This document shows, piece after piece, positions 9,450 to 23,935 of a stretch of DNA of 64,000 nt. Numbering within the stretch: the first letter of the stretch is position 1; every line of letters begins with the position of its first letter. The position numbers were made by a program, and so were the translations under genes. This stretch comes from Osedax frankpressi. Its lineage: Eukaryota; Annelida; Polychaeta; Sabellida; Siboglinidae. Under the pieces are notes generated by a model that worked only from the letters and a program-made list of their open reading frames with translations, was not told the origin of the DNA and searched no databases. The stretch covers positions 4,347,871 to 4,411,870 of the forward strand of contig OZ038314.1 in NCBI GenBank assembly GCA_964035775.1, read 5' to 3'.

Positions 9450-11531
9450 GTGCTAGTTGTGTTCAGCTATTAGTGTTGGGCTAGTAGTGTTCAACTAGTA
9501 GTATTCAGCTAGTAGTATTCAGCTAGTAGTGTTCAGTTAGTAGTGTTTAGCTAGTAGTGTTGAGCTAGTAGTGTTGAGCTAATAGTGTTGAGCTAGTAGT
9601 GTTCAGTTAGTAGTGTTTAGCTAGTAGTGTTGAGCTAGTAGTGTTGAGCTAGTAGTGTTCAGTTAGTAGTGTTCAGCTAGTAGTGTTGAGCTAGTAGTGT
9701 TGAGCTATTAGTGTTGGGCTAGTAGTGTTCAGCTAGTAGTGTTCATCTAGTAGTATTGAGTTATTAGTGTTGGGCTAGTAGTGTTCAGCTAGTAGTGTGC
9801 AGCTAGTAGTGTTGAGTTAATAGTATTCAGTTAGTAGTGTTGGGCTAGTAGTGTTGAGTTATTAGTGTTGAGTTATTAGTGTTGGGCTAGTAGTGTTGAG
9901 TTATTAGTGTTGGGCTAGTAGTGTTCAGCTAGTAGTGTTCAGCTAGTAGTATTGAGTTATTAGTGTTGGGCTAGTAGTATTCAGCTAGTAGTGTTGAGCT
10001 AGTAGTGTTGAGCTAATAGTGTTCAGCTAGTAGTGTTGAGTTAATAGTGTTGAGTTATTAGTGTTGGGCTAGTAGTGTTCAGCTAGTAGTGTTGAGCTAG
10101 TAGTGTTTAGCTAGTAGTGTTGAGCTATTAGTGTTTAGCTAGTAGTGTTGAGTTATTAGTGTTCAGTTAGTAGTATTCAGTTAGTAGTGTTGAGCTAGTT
10201 GTGTTGAGCTAGTAGTGTTGAGTTAATAGTTTTCAGCTAGTAGTGTTCAGCTAGTAGTGTTCAGCTAGTAGTGTTCAGCTAGTAGTGTTCATCTATTAGT
10301 GTTGGGCTATTAGTGTTCAGCTAGTAGTGTTCATCTAGTAGTATTGAGTTATTAGTGTTGGGCTAGTAGTGTTCAGCTAGTAGTGTACAGCTAGTAGTGT
10401 TGAGTTAATAGTATTCAGTTAGTAGTGTTGGGCTAGTAGTGTTGAGTTATTAGTGTTGGGCTAGTAGTGTTCAGCTAGTAGTGTACAGCTAGTAGTGTTG
10501 AGTTAATAGTATTCAGTTAGTAGTGTTGGGCTAGTAGTGTTGAGTTATTAGTGTTGGGCTAGTAGTGTTCAGCTAGTAGTGTTCAGCTAGTAGTATTGAG
10601 TTATTAGTGTTGGGCTAGTAGTATTCAGCTAGTAATGTTGAGTTAATAGTTTTCAGCTAGTAGTGTTCAGCTATTAGTGTTCAGCTAGTAGTGTTCAGCT
10701 AGTAGTGTTCAGCTAGTAGTGTTCAGCTAGTAGTATTCATCTATTAGTGTTGGGCTATTAGTGTTCAGCTAGTAGTGTACAGCTAGTAGTGTTGAGTTAA
10801 TAGTATTCAGTTAGTAGTGTTGGGCTAGTAGTGTTGAGTTATTAGTGTTGAGTTATTAGTGTTGGGCTAGTAGTGTTCAGCTAGTAGTGTACAGCTAGTA
10901 GTGTTGAGTTAATAGTATTCAGTTAGTAGTGTTGGGCTAGTAGTGTTGAGTTATTAGTGTTGGGCTAGTAGTGTTCAGCTAGTAGTGTTCAGCTAGTAGT
11001 ATTGAGTTATTAGTGTTGGGCTAGTAGTATTCAGCTAGTAGTGTTGAGCTAGTAGTGTTGAGCTAATAGTGTTCAGCTAGTACTGTTGAGTTAATAGTGT
11101 TGAGTTATTAGTGTTGGGCTAGTAGTGTTGAGCTAGTAGTGTTGAGCTAGTAGTGTTTAGCTATTAGTGTTGGGCTAGTAGTGTTTAGCTGTAGTGTTCA
11201 ACTAGTAGTGTTGAGCTAGTAGTGTTGAGCTATTAGTGTTGAGCTAGTAGTGTTGAGCTATTAGTGTTGGGCTAGTAGTGTTTAGCTGTAGTGTTCAACT
11301 AGTAGTGTTGAGCTAGTAGTGTTGAGCTAGTAGTGTTGAGCTAGTAGTGTTGAGCTATTAGTGTTGAGCTAGTAGTGTTGAGCTAGTAGTGTTGAGCTAG
11401 TAGTGTTGAGCTAGTAGTGTTAAGCTAGTAGTGTTCAGCTATTAGTGTTCAGCTAGTAGTGTTGAGCTAGTAGTGTTGAGCTATTAGTGTTGAGTTAGTA
11501 GTGTTGAGCTAGTAGTGTTGAGCTAGTAGTG
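9450..11531. repeat. 14-bp minisatellite, long array of unit 1
   Basis: About 2.08 kb, near 149 copies of a 14-bp unit (consensus gttgagctagtagt; frequent C for G in gttcag, T for C in gagtta, ATTAGT for AGTAGT). A 13-bp variant with GCTGTAGTG occurs at 11186-11200 and 11285-11295. The plus strand is G/T-rich with about one C per unit, and TAG trinucleotides close all reading frames. Confidence 0.97.
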
Positions 11532-12173
11532 AACACTAATAGTTTAATGTCCTATACGAGAAGTAGTGAATGATTTATAGTGTCATACATTTGTATTCAA
11601 ATATAATATATGAAATTACTAGTAAATTACGTTATTCCATCTGCAATTCACTATATGCTTGTGATAGACTCCATTATAATACCTTTGATTTTCTTTGTAC
11701 GTTATTCAAATTGTGATACTAAACGATTTTCTTTGTTCGAAAATGTAGCTGCAAATTAAAATATTACTAATATTATTAAAATATTTCTGTATTAATATTT
11801 GCCGATATAATAGAATTATTATTTTGATATTATTTAAAATATATATTTCTTATTTACTGGATAACTTAATATATATCACTACGTATTAATCGTATGTATA
11901 ATTAACGAATTAAATTTAACGATGATATTTTATTAGATATTACATAAATTACATTTAATTAAATTAACCAAGGCACTTGAATTTATTATCATTATATCGA
12001 TATGCATTACTAAATTCATTGGTAAAACTAATATAAATAAGAAATCAATAACACGATGAGTTCTTGGAAAATATACTTTTTTATGAGTATATCGATTATA
12101 TTCATTTATTATAATTTATATGGTACTTAAATATAATAGGAATGAAATTAATTTTAAACTGTAGAATATTGGT

Positions 12174-12189
12174 AGACCTAAAAAGGGCT
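12174..12189 (-). terminator. Damaged histone stem-loop of truncated H2A, unit 2
   Basis: Same central stem mismatch as in unit 1. Confidence 0.72.
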
Positions 12190-12212
12190 GGTTTTTAAAA
12201 TGGGTAAATAAA

Positions 12213-12517
12213 TTAAGTAGACTTAGCCGTTTTCTTTGGAAGCAATACAGCTTGAATGTTAGGCAATACACCTCCTTGAGCAATTGTCACTCCAGCTAAA
12301 AGTTTGTTTAATTCTTCATCGTTTCGAATAGCCAATTGAAGATGACGAGGTATAATTCTAGATTTCTTATTATCTCGAGCAGCATTTCCAGCCAATTCTA
12401 AAATTTCGGCAGCCAAGTACTCCATAACTGCGGCCAGGTATACCGGTGCTCCGGCACCGACACGTTTAGCGTAGTTACCTTTACGCAAATGACGGTGAAT
12501 ACGACCCACTGGGAACT
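12213..12517 (-). pseudogene. 5'-truncated histone H2A copy, unit 2
   Basis: Identical to the copy in unit 1: the frame is open from FPVGR to the normal H2A stop, residues 1-24 are absent, and no ATG is present. The intact frame in every unit shows that it is carried along and homogenised with the array. Confidence 0.7.
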
Positions 12518-14004
12518 CCAGTATAATTAACTTATGATTATAAAATATGCTATATGTTATAAAAAGGCTTAGTTTGAAGGCTGTAAATCAACACTAACAT
12601 TTCAATTTAATTACATCCTACATGCATGATTACATAATGTCAACAAATTATATAATAAGCTATTTTAATTATTTTGTCTTATAATATTTGATGTTCAATA
12701 TAGCCACAATTATACAATAGAATGATTCTATTATTATCTAGATATTTAATAAATAATTGCAATTATATAATATTTTGATCACGGGACATCGATATATATA
12801 TTATATATATTATTTAACATATATCAAAACCTTGTTATTCGAGGTTTTATACTATAATATCACTAGTGACATTTACTGAGTCATACAGATTAATACAGTT
12901 AGATCATGCAAGTAGATAATTTAATTTTTTGCATTTAATTATTTCTTTTAAATTATTTTAATATTTTATTAATACTTCAAAGGATTCTACATAACTATTA
13001 CATCATTGTATTTTCTGGCTATATATGGTAATTCAATATATATGGTATATTTAATATACTATGTAGAAATATTAGTTTTATAATATATATGTCTATTTAG
13101 TTAACATATATGATGTATTAACTTTAAAAGTGTGCATGCTATTATATGCATATACTATTCTTACATCTTATGCTTAATAATGAATATAATAAATATTATA
13201 TTATAGTATAAATACAATAGTATAAAAGTATAATATAATATGATATTATACTATTATATCATTATAGTAGAATATATAGAATACATTCTATTTATCTGTT
13301 ATGTTATATAAAATATGTTTTATTAGGTGTAGTTTTAAATCATCGATCTTCATGAATCACATGTGTATAGTTGATAGGATATATTTTATTAATTGCATTA
13401 TTGTACATATTATTTTATATATCGTGGCATTACCCCCAGAATTTTCACGTGAAATTTCCGTATATTTCTAACTCTCGTTAAAGTGAATTTCAACCGAATA
13501 TATATTATTTTATATATTGATTGCATGTTCAAATAAATGCGAACAATGATTTCGAATGCATGCCTAAAGATGTTTTTACACTTAGTGAGATGATGTCAAA
13601 AAATGAATCCAAATAGAATTGAGTCGGAATAATGATTATATTATAGGATGTATATTAACATTTAATCCAGATTCGGTTTTTGTTACCATTGTTATTTTTA
13701 ATTTAAGTTAAATTTTACATTTTTAATTTGAATTTCTAAATAAATAAGTATACACTGTAAACAAAGAGTTTAAAATAAAGACAAACATAGACATATAAAT
13801 GAAAATAAATAATATTTTTATTTTATTTGAAATAATTAAACTTGTATAAGTAAATAATAGATTTTGGTTAGAATTAAACTAAACTACTATATCCTAATCT
13901 AATGAGCTTTATGTTTATAACATTGTCTGTTTTTAATTTATTTATAGGAAAGAGAATAAATGCAGTACACAAAAGTATAATATGTACAACATATTACAAT
14001 ATTG
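12518..14004. other. Spacer upstream of the truncated H2A, unit 2
   Basis: Same as 1086-2572. The one substitution noticed between units 1 and 2 outside the arrays is at 13296. No gene seen. Confidence 0.75.
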
Positions 14005-14156
14005 TCAGCTAGTAGTGTTTAATTAGAAGTGCTGAGCTAGTAGTGTTCAACTAGTAGTGTTGAGCTAGTAGTGTTCGGCTAGTAGTGTTTAATTAGTAGT
14101 GCTGAGCTAGTAGTGTTTAATTAGTAGTGCTGAGCTAGTAGTGTTGAGCTAGTAGT
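14005..14156. repeat. Short 14-bp minisatellite patch, unit 2
   Basis: Identical in position and unit order to 2573-2724. Confidence 0.93.
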
Positions 14157-14812
14157 GAACACTAATAGTTGAATGTCCTATACGAGAAGTAGTGAATGAT
14201 TTATAGTGTCATACATTTGTATTCAAATATAATATATGAAATTACTAGAAAATTACGTTATTACATATGCAATTCACTATATGCTTGTGATAGACTCTCT
14301 TATAATACCTTTGATTTTATTTGTACGTTATTCAAATTGTGATACTAAACGATTTTTTTTGTTCGAAAATGTAGCTGCAAATTAAAATATTACTAATATT
14401 ATTAAAATATTTCTGTATTAATATTTGCCGATATAATAGAATTATTATTTTGATATTATTTAAAATATATTTTTCATATATTTTAATTAGATAACTTAAT
14501 ATATATCACAACGTATTACGTATGTATAATTAACGAATGAAATTTAATGATGATATTTTATTAGATATTACATATATTACATTTAATTAAATTAACCAAG
14601 GCACTTGAATTTATTATCATTATATCGATATGCATTACTAAAACTAATATAAATAAGAAATCAATAAAACGAAGAGTTCTTGGAAAATATACTTTTTTTT
14701 TATTAATTAAGATATATAATTATGAGTACATCGATTATATTCATTTATTATAAATTATATGGTAATTAAATATAATAGGAATGAAATTAATTTTAAACTG
14801 TAGAATATTGGT

Positions 14813-14828
14813 AGCCCTAAAAAGGGCT
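14813..14828 (-). terminator. Histone 3' stem-loop of H2A, unit 2
   Basis: Perfect AGCCCTTTTTAGGGCT on the minus strand, 24 nt after the stop, followed by ACCAA. Confidence 0.93.
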
Positions 14829-14851
14829 GGTTTTTAAAATGGGTAAATAAA

Positions 14852-15229
14852 TTAAGTAGACTTAGCAGTTTTCTTTGGAAGCAATACAGCTTGAATGTTA
14901 GGCAACACACCTCCTTGAGCAATTGTCACTCCAGCTAAAAGTTTGTTTAACTCTTCATCGTTTCGAATAGCCAATTGAAGATGACGAGGTATAATTCTAG
15001 ATTTCTTATTATCTCGAGCAGCATTTCCAGCCAATTCTAAAATTTCGGCAGCCAAGTACTCCATAACTGCGGCCAGGTATACTGGTGCTCCGGCACCGAC
15101 ACGTTTAGCGTAGTTACCTTTACGCAAATGACGGTGAATACGACCCACTGGGAACTGAAGTCCGGCTCTCGACGAACGAGTCTTTGACTTTACTCCCTTA
15201 GCTTTTCCTCCTTTACCTCTGCCTGACAT
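14852..15229 (-). CDS. H2A: Histone H2A, full length, unit 2
   Basis: 125-residue core histone identical in protein to the unit 1 gene, including H33 and K41. The start is placed at MSGRGKGGK; an upstream in-frame extension of 21 codons exists, but it runs through the promoter and is not shared by unit 3. It is divergent from H4 across 264 bp, with the stem-loop 24 nt past the stop. Identity in flanks as well as coding sequence points to recent duplication or gene conversion of the whole unit. Confidence 0.97.
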   Translation of the reverse strand: MSGRGKGGKAKGVKSKTRSSRAGLQFPVGRIHRHLRKGNYAKRVGAGAPVYLAAVMEYLAAEILELAGNAARDNKKSRIIPRHLQLAIRNDEELNKLLAGVTIAQGGVLPNIQAVLLPKKTAKST

Positions 15230-15805
<576 letters not shown>

Positions 15806-15850
15806 TACATTTTGACGGTTTTCAATTTAATACTTTTAAAAAAAAAAATC

Positions 15851-15866
15851 AGCCCTTTTTAGGGCT
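15851..15866 (+). terminator. Histone 3' stem-loop of H4, unit 2
   Basis: Perfect AGCCCTTTTTAGGGCT followed by ACCAAA. Confidence 0.93.
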
Positions 15867-16491
15867 ACCAAATTTAACTGTTTATCACCGTATACTTTAT
15901 CTAGTATAAATTAATTGTATATTGTGTAATTAGTTGAACAATTATATTCTTAATTACGCCGTTCCCTCATTTTATTATAAAATAATTACTGAAAACAAGG
16001 TTCTATAAATTGCTCGATATTAAAGTTATGGTATATACTAATAATATTAGATACATATTACTTTTGATATAATATAACTATTAATTTTATATATTACGAT
16101 TTGAAAAATTAAATATGATAATTCTCCTATATAATAAATATGTATTCACTTATATGTTTTTATCAATCTATTTTAATAAATAATTCAATAAAGACATTAG
16201 AAACTAAGTAGAATCAGTTATTTGTATATTGAATCTATATGCTAGTGAAATTAAAATCAAATTAATTTTGTTTTAATAATTTCTTTTATTAAACTTATTA
16301 TATGGTAATCCCAAGTTTTATCTAAACAAATATATATGTATTACGATTCACTTTTTATCAATATAAATGGATTATTAAATACATTTTTAATTATTATAAA
16401 TATATAATCATAGATTTATAATATCAAAAAATAATGAAATGTGAATAAAAATGTGATAAAAACATACTACCAACACAAACTCTCATTGTTT

Positions 16492-16767
16492 GGTTAGCAC
16501 CTTATATATATATAATTCATGACTCCGATTGGTTTATTTCAACTAACCGTTAATTATCAAGGTTATAGGATATATTTGCGCGGGTAATGAAATACGAATT
16601 CTAACATCTGATTGGTTATTAAATACAAACAAAGGAAACGGTTAATCTATTCAACTGTTGAAACATTACAAAACACGAAGATTTATATTATAAAATGTAA
16701 ATATGACACACCAACATCTACCCGTTATATATTCATCTTAATAATTTATTTATCATATATAAACCTT
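16492..16767. promoter_or_regulatory. Promoter-like island, unit 2
   Basis: All CCAAT, E2F-like, Myb-like and outward TATA sites of 5060-5335 are unchanged. Confidence 0.45.
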
Positions 16768-17722
16768 TAATTAATAATTATAAAAATAAAATATTTAATA
16801 CTTAAAGATAATAGTCTAAACGTACTAGAACATACATAAGTCATGTATTGTGAATATAATATACTACTATGATATACTTTTCCTCCGACATATTTACGTG
16901 CGGTTTGTTTAATACGAGCTATAGAAAATAAAATAAAATAATATATATAATAACAAATGCCTAAACAAAATTAAAGCGCAAAGTTATGCAAGAAATGTGC
17001 ATATGTTGTCACTTGTCCAAACCCAGTTATTTCAATTTGTATCTATATACAACGACTTTTAACGCATTTATTGTAACTCATTAAACTTACAAATTATTGA
17101 GTTTATCTTTAGGATATATGGTAATGTATTAATAATAGTAAGGACTAAACGAAATAAAATTAAAGAGTAATTTCTTATATCTATAAATAAAATTTGAAAT
17201 TTGAAAATTTGAAATTCTGTTGAAATATCTATAATTTTTGATTTAACTTGTTTTCAATATTTAAATTATTAATATTTGTTTCACTAATTTAATTATAATA
17301 AATTAACTATTCATTATTTCGAAGTGTACGTATGCGTATTTACATCAGATATATATTATGTGTATATTACTATATTACAAATATAAATTAAATTAATTAA
17401 ATTCATTAAATGAGTTGTTTACGATGTAATATAATATTTCTTATATTAATTTTCATAGAGTTTATTAATTTGCAGATGTATAATTATTTTAATATTTTAT
17501 GTAAAGGGTTATCCAAATCTAATTCATTATTATCCAAATCTAATTCAGTGAAATAAACACACATATTTTCTGAATATTGTCAATACATACATATATATGC
17601 CCGTTTAATTATTGCATCTAGTTATATTTAATTATTCGCATATACAATTTAGATATTTAGCATAAATACACATACGTATCTATTTAATATATACACATAT
17701 TTATATAAATATGTATTTAATG

Positions 17723-17942
17723 TATAGTATATACCTCATATATTAATAATATATATAATACAAAAATACACGAATACATATCAACACATGCCCATACACA
17801 TAAACAAATATATAAGAACACACACACATATATATAGTATATACCTCATATATTAATAATATATATAATACAAAAATACACGAATACATATCAACACTTG
17901 CCCATACACATAAACAAATATATAAGAACACACACACACACA
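17723..17942. repeat. 110-bp tandem duplication, unit 2
   Basis: Two adjacent copies as in unit 1; this pairs units 1 and 2 against unit 3. Confidence 0.92.
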
Positions 17943-19001
17943 TACATTTATATTTGAAATTTCCAATATAATACAGAAAAACTATTAGAAATATAAATTT
18001 ACAATATGTCTTAAATATATATGGTGCATACGAACTACATGTTTACTAAACATATATGATGCATATGAACTACATGTTTTATATTTGATATTTAATATGT
18101 ATATATATATATCTATTAATTTATATAAATATTATTTATACATTCATTGATGTTGCTGCATATTGATTTACCACTTGTATAACATCAATATACAATACTA
18201 ATAAATCATTTACTGAATTACTTACATAATATTTACCAATAATATATATTGTATATATTATATTTAATTTATATAGTTATTTATGTATGCTTTATATATA
18301 ATATATATATATATATTAGACTTTAATTCTTCATAGTTTACCGATTCACCCATAAATCAATATAATTCTATTAATAAACATAAGTTATACATATATCAGT
18401 CATATTATTAAGAATATACTTTTAGAATTTTTATATTTTATTTTAGAATCAACTACCGTATAATTTGAATTCGCAATTGAAAGGACTATATCCAAACTTT
18501 TAACTTGCCTGAATAAAATAGTGTAATTTATAAATATTATATTTAGATGGTTACATTGTGATTTTATCCATCAAACAAAATTTACTATAATTTGCAACAT
18601 GTCATTTATTTACCATTTAATTAATTAAAAAATGGCACAAATTTAAATCAAATTTGTATACAGTGTTGCTAAATAATATGATCATATACTGGGCCTCATT
18701 CTCACATGAGTTATTATAGTTTATTAAGGTGATTTATTTTGATAGAAAGAGAAATTTTATTCATTATCTTTGAAATGATTGCAAATTTCCTGATTACAAG
18801 TAACGTAAAATGCTTCTCCTAGAGCGCAACACGTCAACATTATGCTAAAACATTTGTCATGTTAGTGTTCCCGATAACTGTAGAAACACCTTGTATACTA
18901 TAAGGTACCCCGTATATATAATGCAGTATCCTCTACATCCAACGTAGAACTCCTATATTATATAGCACCAATTCTGAATGCTCATTCGTGGATTTCAACT
19001 A

Positions 19002-19172
19002 ATGTCATTGCTCTTTCAGAATTCTCTTCGTTAGCGAGTGCCACATGGAGGAGTACCTCACGAACACCGAGTCTGTAAATCTCTGCGATTCACCTGAACC
19101 ACTGTGAGGCCTAAACATCATAGAAATCACTGACTACCTAACGGTTGGTATTTTTTACTAATAAAGATATAT
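19002..19172 (+). pseudogene. Decayed histone H3-like relic, unit 2
   Basis: Same sequence as the relic at 7570-7740, with the same upstream TATA. Same uncertainty over the H3 identity. Confidence 0.38.
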
Positions 19173-20881
19173 CGCTTACATATATAATGTTGAGCTTGGG
19201 AATGTAGGAACAATAAGTTGGGAACATTTTCTATATTAATTTATGTTTTAAATGATATGTCATATGTAAGATATTATAATATAAATAGGATATATAAAGT
19301 GTCAATATGAAACATAACATATGTGATACGGTAACTTTTCTAATGTAACTCTTTTTATTAATTAAAATAATGATATAAAAATAAATTTTTAATTATTTGT
19401 TATTTATTAAATTGTTTTAGATAAGTTATTTACTACAAATATATTTTAATAATATATTTAAATATATTTGTTATTTGTAAACTTTTCATTCAATTTAGGT
19501 TGTAATAATTAATTCATAGAATTGTTTCAGATATTAACACAATGTTTTTTTAGTGTTACGGTGTTAATTGCAGTATTACCGGGGAAATATTCAATGAATA
19601 TGAGTCATCAAACACAAAACAATTCATCTTGGACTTCGCTATAGTGAGTCGGTTGGCTTTTAACATGATTTGAACTGACTACGAATCTTAGTGGTAAGAT
19701 TTCTAACTATTACATCTAAATTAAGTATATAAATGTTATAATTTATAATATATCATTTTGTTGTGAACTGCTTAAAAGCAGTCAAATATTTTTAAAATTA
19801 ATTTTGCTTTATTATTTAATTTAGTTATTTCTTGCTAAAGTATTAGATTTTTTATATTCAAAACTTTAAATATTTATTAGAATTTCACTGAACCTGAACA
19901 TGCATAAGAAACATCAACAGATATTCAAGATTCAATAAATACTTCTCAAAATTGAATTAATTAATGAGGTTAGTATGTCTTATAATATTGATTTATTGCA
20001 GGCTTTTTCCCAAAATAAAAAACGGATCTAATTTGATTGATATATTTATTTTTTTAATTCGGTTGTTTATATTCCATCTTTGCTTTCAATATTTCATGTA
20101 TATAATTTACATACAATTAATAACTAATTAACGTGGCCTTGTAACAATATAAAAAATTAACAAAACATGTGATGAAAGTAAAAATGTCTACAAATTATTA
20201 CGTATTAAATATTATAAATAAATGTATATTAAAATTTATAACATACTTAATTAAATATAGGTAAATGTTATATAATCAACACAAAAAATGAATTTGTCCT
20301 TCAATAAGATGTCTTTAATGAGAGAACTTCAAACTTCCTGGTGACCTTGAGATAACTCGTTATGACATTTGATTCAATGACCTCATCTAGCATACAGTAA
20401 TTGGATTCAACTGCTGGTTTTGAATTGAATTCACTTTAAATTTATATAATTTTTTTTAACTTCTTAAATATTTTTTATTAAATTCATCTAAGATATAGAG
20501 AAAATGTATATAAATTAAATTCTGATTAAATTGATTATTTATATATATACCATAATTGAATAATTTAATAAAATAATATATCATGTAGTATATGAAATTT
20601 ACCAAAATGTTATTAATATGCATTGCATTTTAATTTAGAAAAGAAATAAGGATACTATCGAGGTATTGGCCAATTAAATTGAGGTAAAATTGCATTCAGA
20701 CAGAGGTACAATGAAACAACTGGAACTGCAAAAGAAGATAATTTAGTTTTTAAGATATTATAAAAAATCAAGTTAAATTTTCAATATTAATATTCGTTTA
20801 TTATTTTATTTTAATATAAATTTTAATAAATCGATATTTGATCAAATCTATAAATTAGTTTTTTGTTTTAAATAATTTTTA

Positions 20882-22949
20882 GTGCTAGTTGTGTTCAGCT
20901 ATTAGTGTTGGGCTAGTAGTGTTCAACTAGTAGTATTCAGCTAGTAGTATTCAGCTAGTAGTGTTCAGTTAGTAGTGTTTAGCTAGTAGTGTTGAGCTAG
21001 TAGTGTTGAGCTAATAGTGTTGAGCTAGTAGTGTTCAGTTAGTAGTGTTTAGCTAGTAGTGTTGAGCTAGTAGTGTTGAGCTAGTAGTGTTCAGTTAGTA
21101 GTGTTCAGCTAGTAGTGTTGAGCTAGTAGTGTTGAGCTATTAGTGTTGGGCTAGTAGTGTTCAGCTAGTAGTGTTCATCTAGTAGTATTGAGTTATTAGT
21201 GTTGGGCTAGTAGTGTTCAGCTAGTAGTGTGCAGCTAGTAGTGTTGAGTTAATAGTATTCAGTTAGTAGTGTTGGGCTAGTAGTGTTGAGTTATTAGTGT
21301 TGAGTTATTAGTGTTGGGCTAGTAGTGTTGAGTTATTAGTGTTGGGCTAGTAGTGTTCAGCTAGTAGTGTTCAGCTAGTAGTATTGAGTTATTAGTGTTG
21401 GGCTAGTAGTATTCAGCTAGTAGTGTTGAGCTAGTAGTGTTGAGCTAATAGTGTTCAGCTAGTAGTGTTGAGTTAATAGTGTTGAGTTATTAGTGTTGGG
21501 CTAGTAGTGTTCAGCTAGTAGTGTTGAGCTAGTAGTGTTTAGCTAGTAGTGTTGAGCTATTAGTGTTTAGCTAGTAGTGTTGAGTTATTAGTGTTCAGTT
21601 AGTAGTATTCAGTTAGTAGTGTTGAGCTAGTTGTGTTGAGCTAGTAGTGTTGAGTTAATAGTTTTCAGCTAGTAGTGTTCAGCTAGTAGTGTTCAGCTAG
21701 TAGTGTTCATCTATTAGTGTTGGGCTATTAGTGTTCAGCTAGTAGTGTTCATCTAGTAGTATTGAGTTATTAGTGTTGGGCTAGTAGTGTTCAGCTAGTA
21801 GTGTACAGCTAGTAGTGTTGAGTTAATAGTATTCAGTTAGTAGTGTTGGGCTAGTAGTGTTGAGTTATTAGTGTTGGGCTAGTAGTGTTCAGCTAGTAGT
21901 GTACAGCTAGTAGTGTTGAGTTAATAGTATTCAGTTAGTAGTGTTGGGCTAGTAGTGTTGAGTTATTAGTGTTGGGCTAGTAGTGTTCAGCTAGTAGTGT
22001 TCAGCTAGTAGTATTGAGTTATTAGTGTTGGGCTAGTAGTATTCAGCTAGTAATGTTGAGTTAATAGTTTTCAGCTAGTAGTGTTCAGCTATTAGTGTTC
22101 AGCTAGTAGTGTTCAGCTAGTAGTGTTCAGCTAGTAGTGTTCAGCTAGTAGTATTCATCTATTAGTGTTGGGCTATTAGTGTTCAGCTAGTAGTGTACAG
22201 CTAGTAGTGTTGAGTTAATAGTATTCAGTTAGTAGTGTTGGGCTAGTAGTGTTGAGTTATTAGTGTTGAGTTATTAGTGTTGGGCTAGTAGTGTTCAGCT
22301 AGTAGTGTACAGCTAGTAGTGTTGAGTTAATAGTATTCAGTTAGTAGTGTTGGGCTAGTAGTGTTGAGTTATTAGTGTTGGGCTAGTAGTGTTCAGCTAG
22401 TAGTGTTCAGCTAGTAGTATTGAGTTATTAGTGTTGGGCTAGTAGTATTCAGCTAGTAGTGTTGAGCTAGTAGTGTTGAGCTAATAGTGTTCAGCTAGTA
22501 CTGTTGAGTTAATAGTGTTGAGTTATTAGTGTTGGGCTAGTAGTGTTGAGCTAGTAGTGTTGAGCTAGTAGTGTTTAGCTATTAGTGTTGGGCTAGTAGT
22601 GTTTAGCTGTAGTGTTCAACTAGTAGTGTTGAGCTAGTAGTGTTGAGCTATTAGTGTTGAGCTAGTAGTGTTGAGCTATTAGTGTTGGGCTAGTAGTGTT
22701 TAGCTGTAGTGTTCAACTAGTAGTGTTGAGCTAGTAGTGTTGAGCTAGTAGTGTTGAGCTAGTAGTGTTGAGCTATTAGTGTTGAGCTAGTAGTGTTGAG
22801 CTAGTAGTGTTGAGCTAGTAGTGTTGAGCTAGTAGTGTTAAGCTAGTAGTGTTCAGCTATTAGTGTTCAGCTAGTAGTGTTGAGCTAGTAGTGTTGAGCT
22901 ATTAGTGTTGAGTTAGTAGTGTTGAGCTAGTAGTGTTGAGCTAGTAGTG
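20882..22949. repeat. 14-bp minisatellite, long array of unit 2
   Basis: About 2.07 kb, near 148 units. The order of variant units follows the unit 1 array almost throughout; the length difference is a single 14-bp unit. Confidence 0.97.
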
Positions 22950-23591
22950 AACACTAATAGTTTAATGTCCTATACGAGAAGTAGTGAATGATTTATAGTG
23001 TCATACATTTGTATTCAAATATAATATATGAAATTACTAGTAAATTACGTTATTCCATCTGCAATTCACTATATGCTTGTGATAGACTCCATTATAATAC
23101 CTTTGATTTTCTTTGTACGTTATTCAAATTGTGATACTAAACGATTTTCTTTGTTCGAAAATGTAGCTGCAAATTAAAATATTACTAATATTATTAAAAT
23201 ATTTCTGTATTAATATTTGCCGATATAATAGAATTATTATTTTGATATTATTTAAAATATATATTTCTTATTTACTGGATAACTTAATATATATCACTAC
23301 GTATTAATCGTATGTATAATTAACGAATTAAATTTAACGATGATATTTTATTAGATATTACATAAATTACATTTAATTAAATTAACCAAGGCACTTGAAT
23401 TTATTATCATTATATCGATATGCATTACTAAATTCATTGGTAAAACTAATATAAATAAGAAATCAATAACACGATGAGTTCTTGGAAAATATACTTTTTT
23501 ATGAGTATATCGATTATATTCATTTATTATAATTTATATGGTACTTAAATATAATAGGAATGAAATTAATTTTAAACTGTAGAATATTGGT

Positions 23592-23607
23592 AGACCTAAA
23601 AAGGGCT
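23592..23607 (-). terminator. Damaged histone stem-loop of truncated H2A, unit 3
   Basis: Same single stem mismatch as in units 1 and 2. Confidence 0.72.
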
Positions 23608-23630
23608 GGTTTTTAAAATGGGTAAATAAA

Positions 23631-23935
23631 TTAAGTAGACTTAGCCGTTTTCTTTGGAAGCAATACAGCTTGAATGTTAGGCAATACACCTCCTTGAGCA
23701 ATTGTCACTCCAGCTAAAAGTTTGTTTAATTCTTCATCGTTTCGAATAGCCAATTGAAGATGACGAGGTATAATTCTAGATTTCTTATTATCTCGAGCAG
23801 CATTTCCAGCCAATTCTAAAATTTCGGCAGCCAAGTACTCCATAACTGCGGCCAGGTATACCGGTGCTCCGGCACCGACACGTTTAGCGTAGTTACCTTT
23901 ACGCAAATGACGGTGAATACGACCCACTGGGAACT
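23631..23935 (-). pseudogene. 5'-truncated histone H2A copy, unit 3
   Basis: Same breakpoint at FPVGR, same open frame to the H2A stop, same silent differences from the full gene. Persistence of an undamaged frame in the more diverged unit 3 fits either purifying selection or ongoing homogenisation. Confidence 0.7.

Larger units (their letters stand above)
15867..20881. other. Long AT-rich spacer of unit 2
   Basis: Collinear with 4435-9449, including the promoter-like island, the 110-bp duplication, the H3-like relic and the tRNA-like stretch (about 19632-19694). Nothing else supportable. Confidence 0.85.

Noticed and set aside
9450-11531. Possibility that the 14-bp array encodes a repeat protein
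   Set aside because: 14 is not a multiple of 3 and each unit contains TAG, so stops recur in every frame on both strands within about 42 bp.
9450-11531. CRISPR array
   Set aside because: Repeats are 14 bp and contiguous, with no spacers, in a eukaryotic histone locus.
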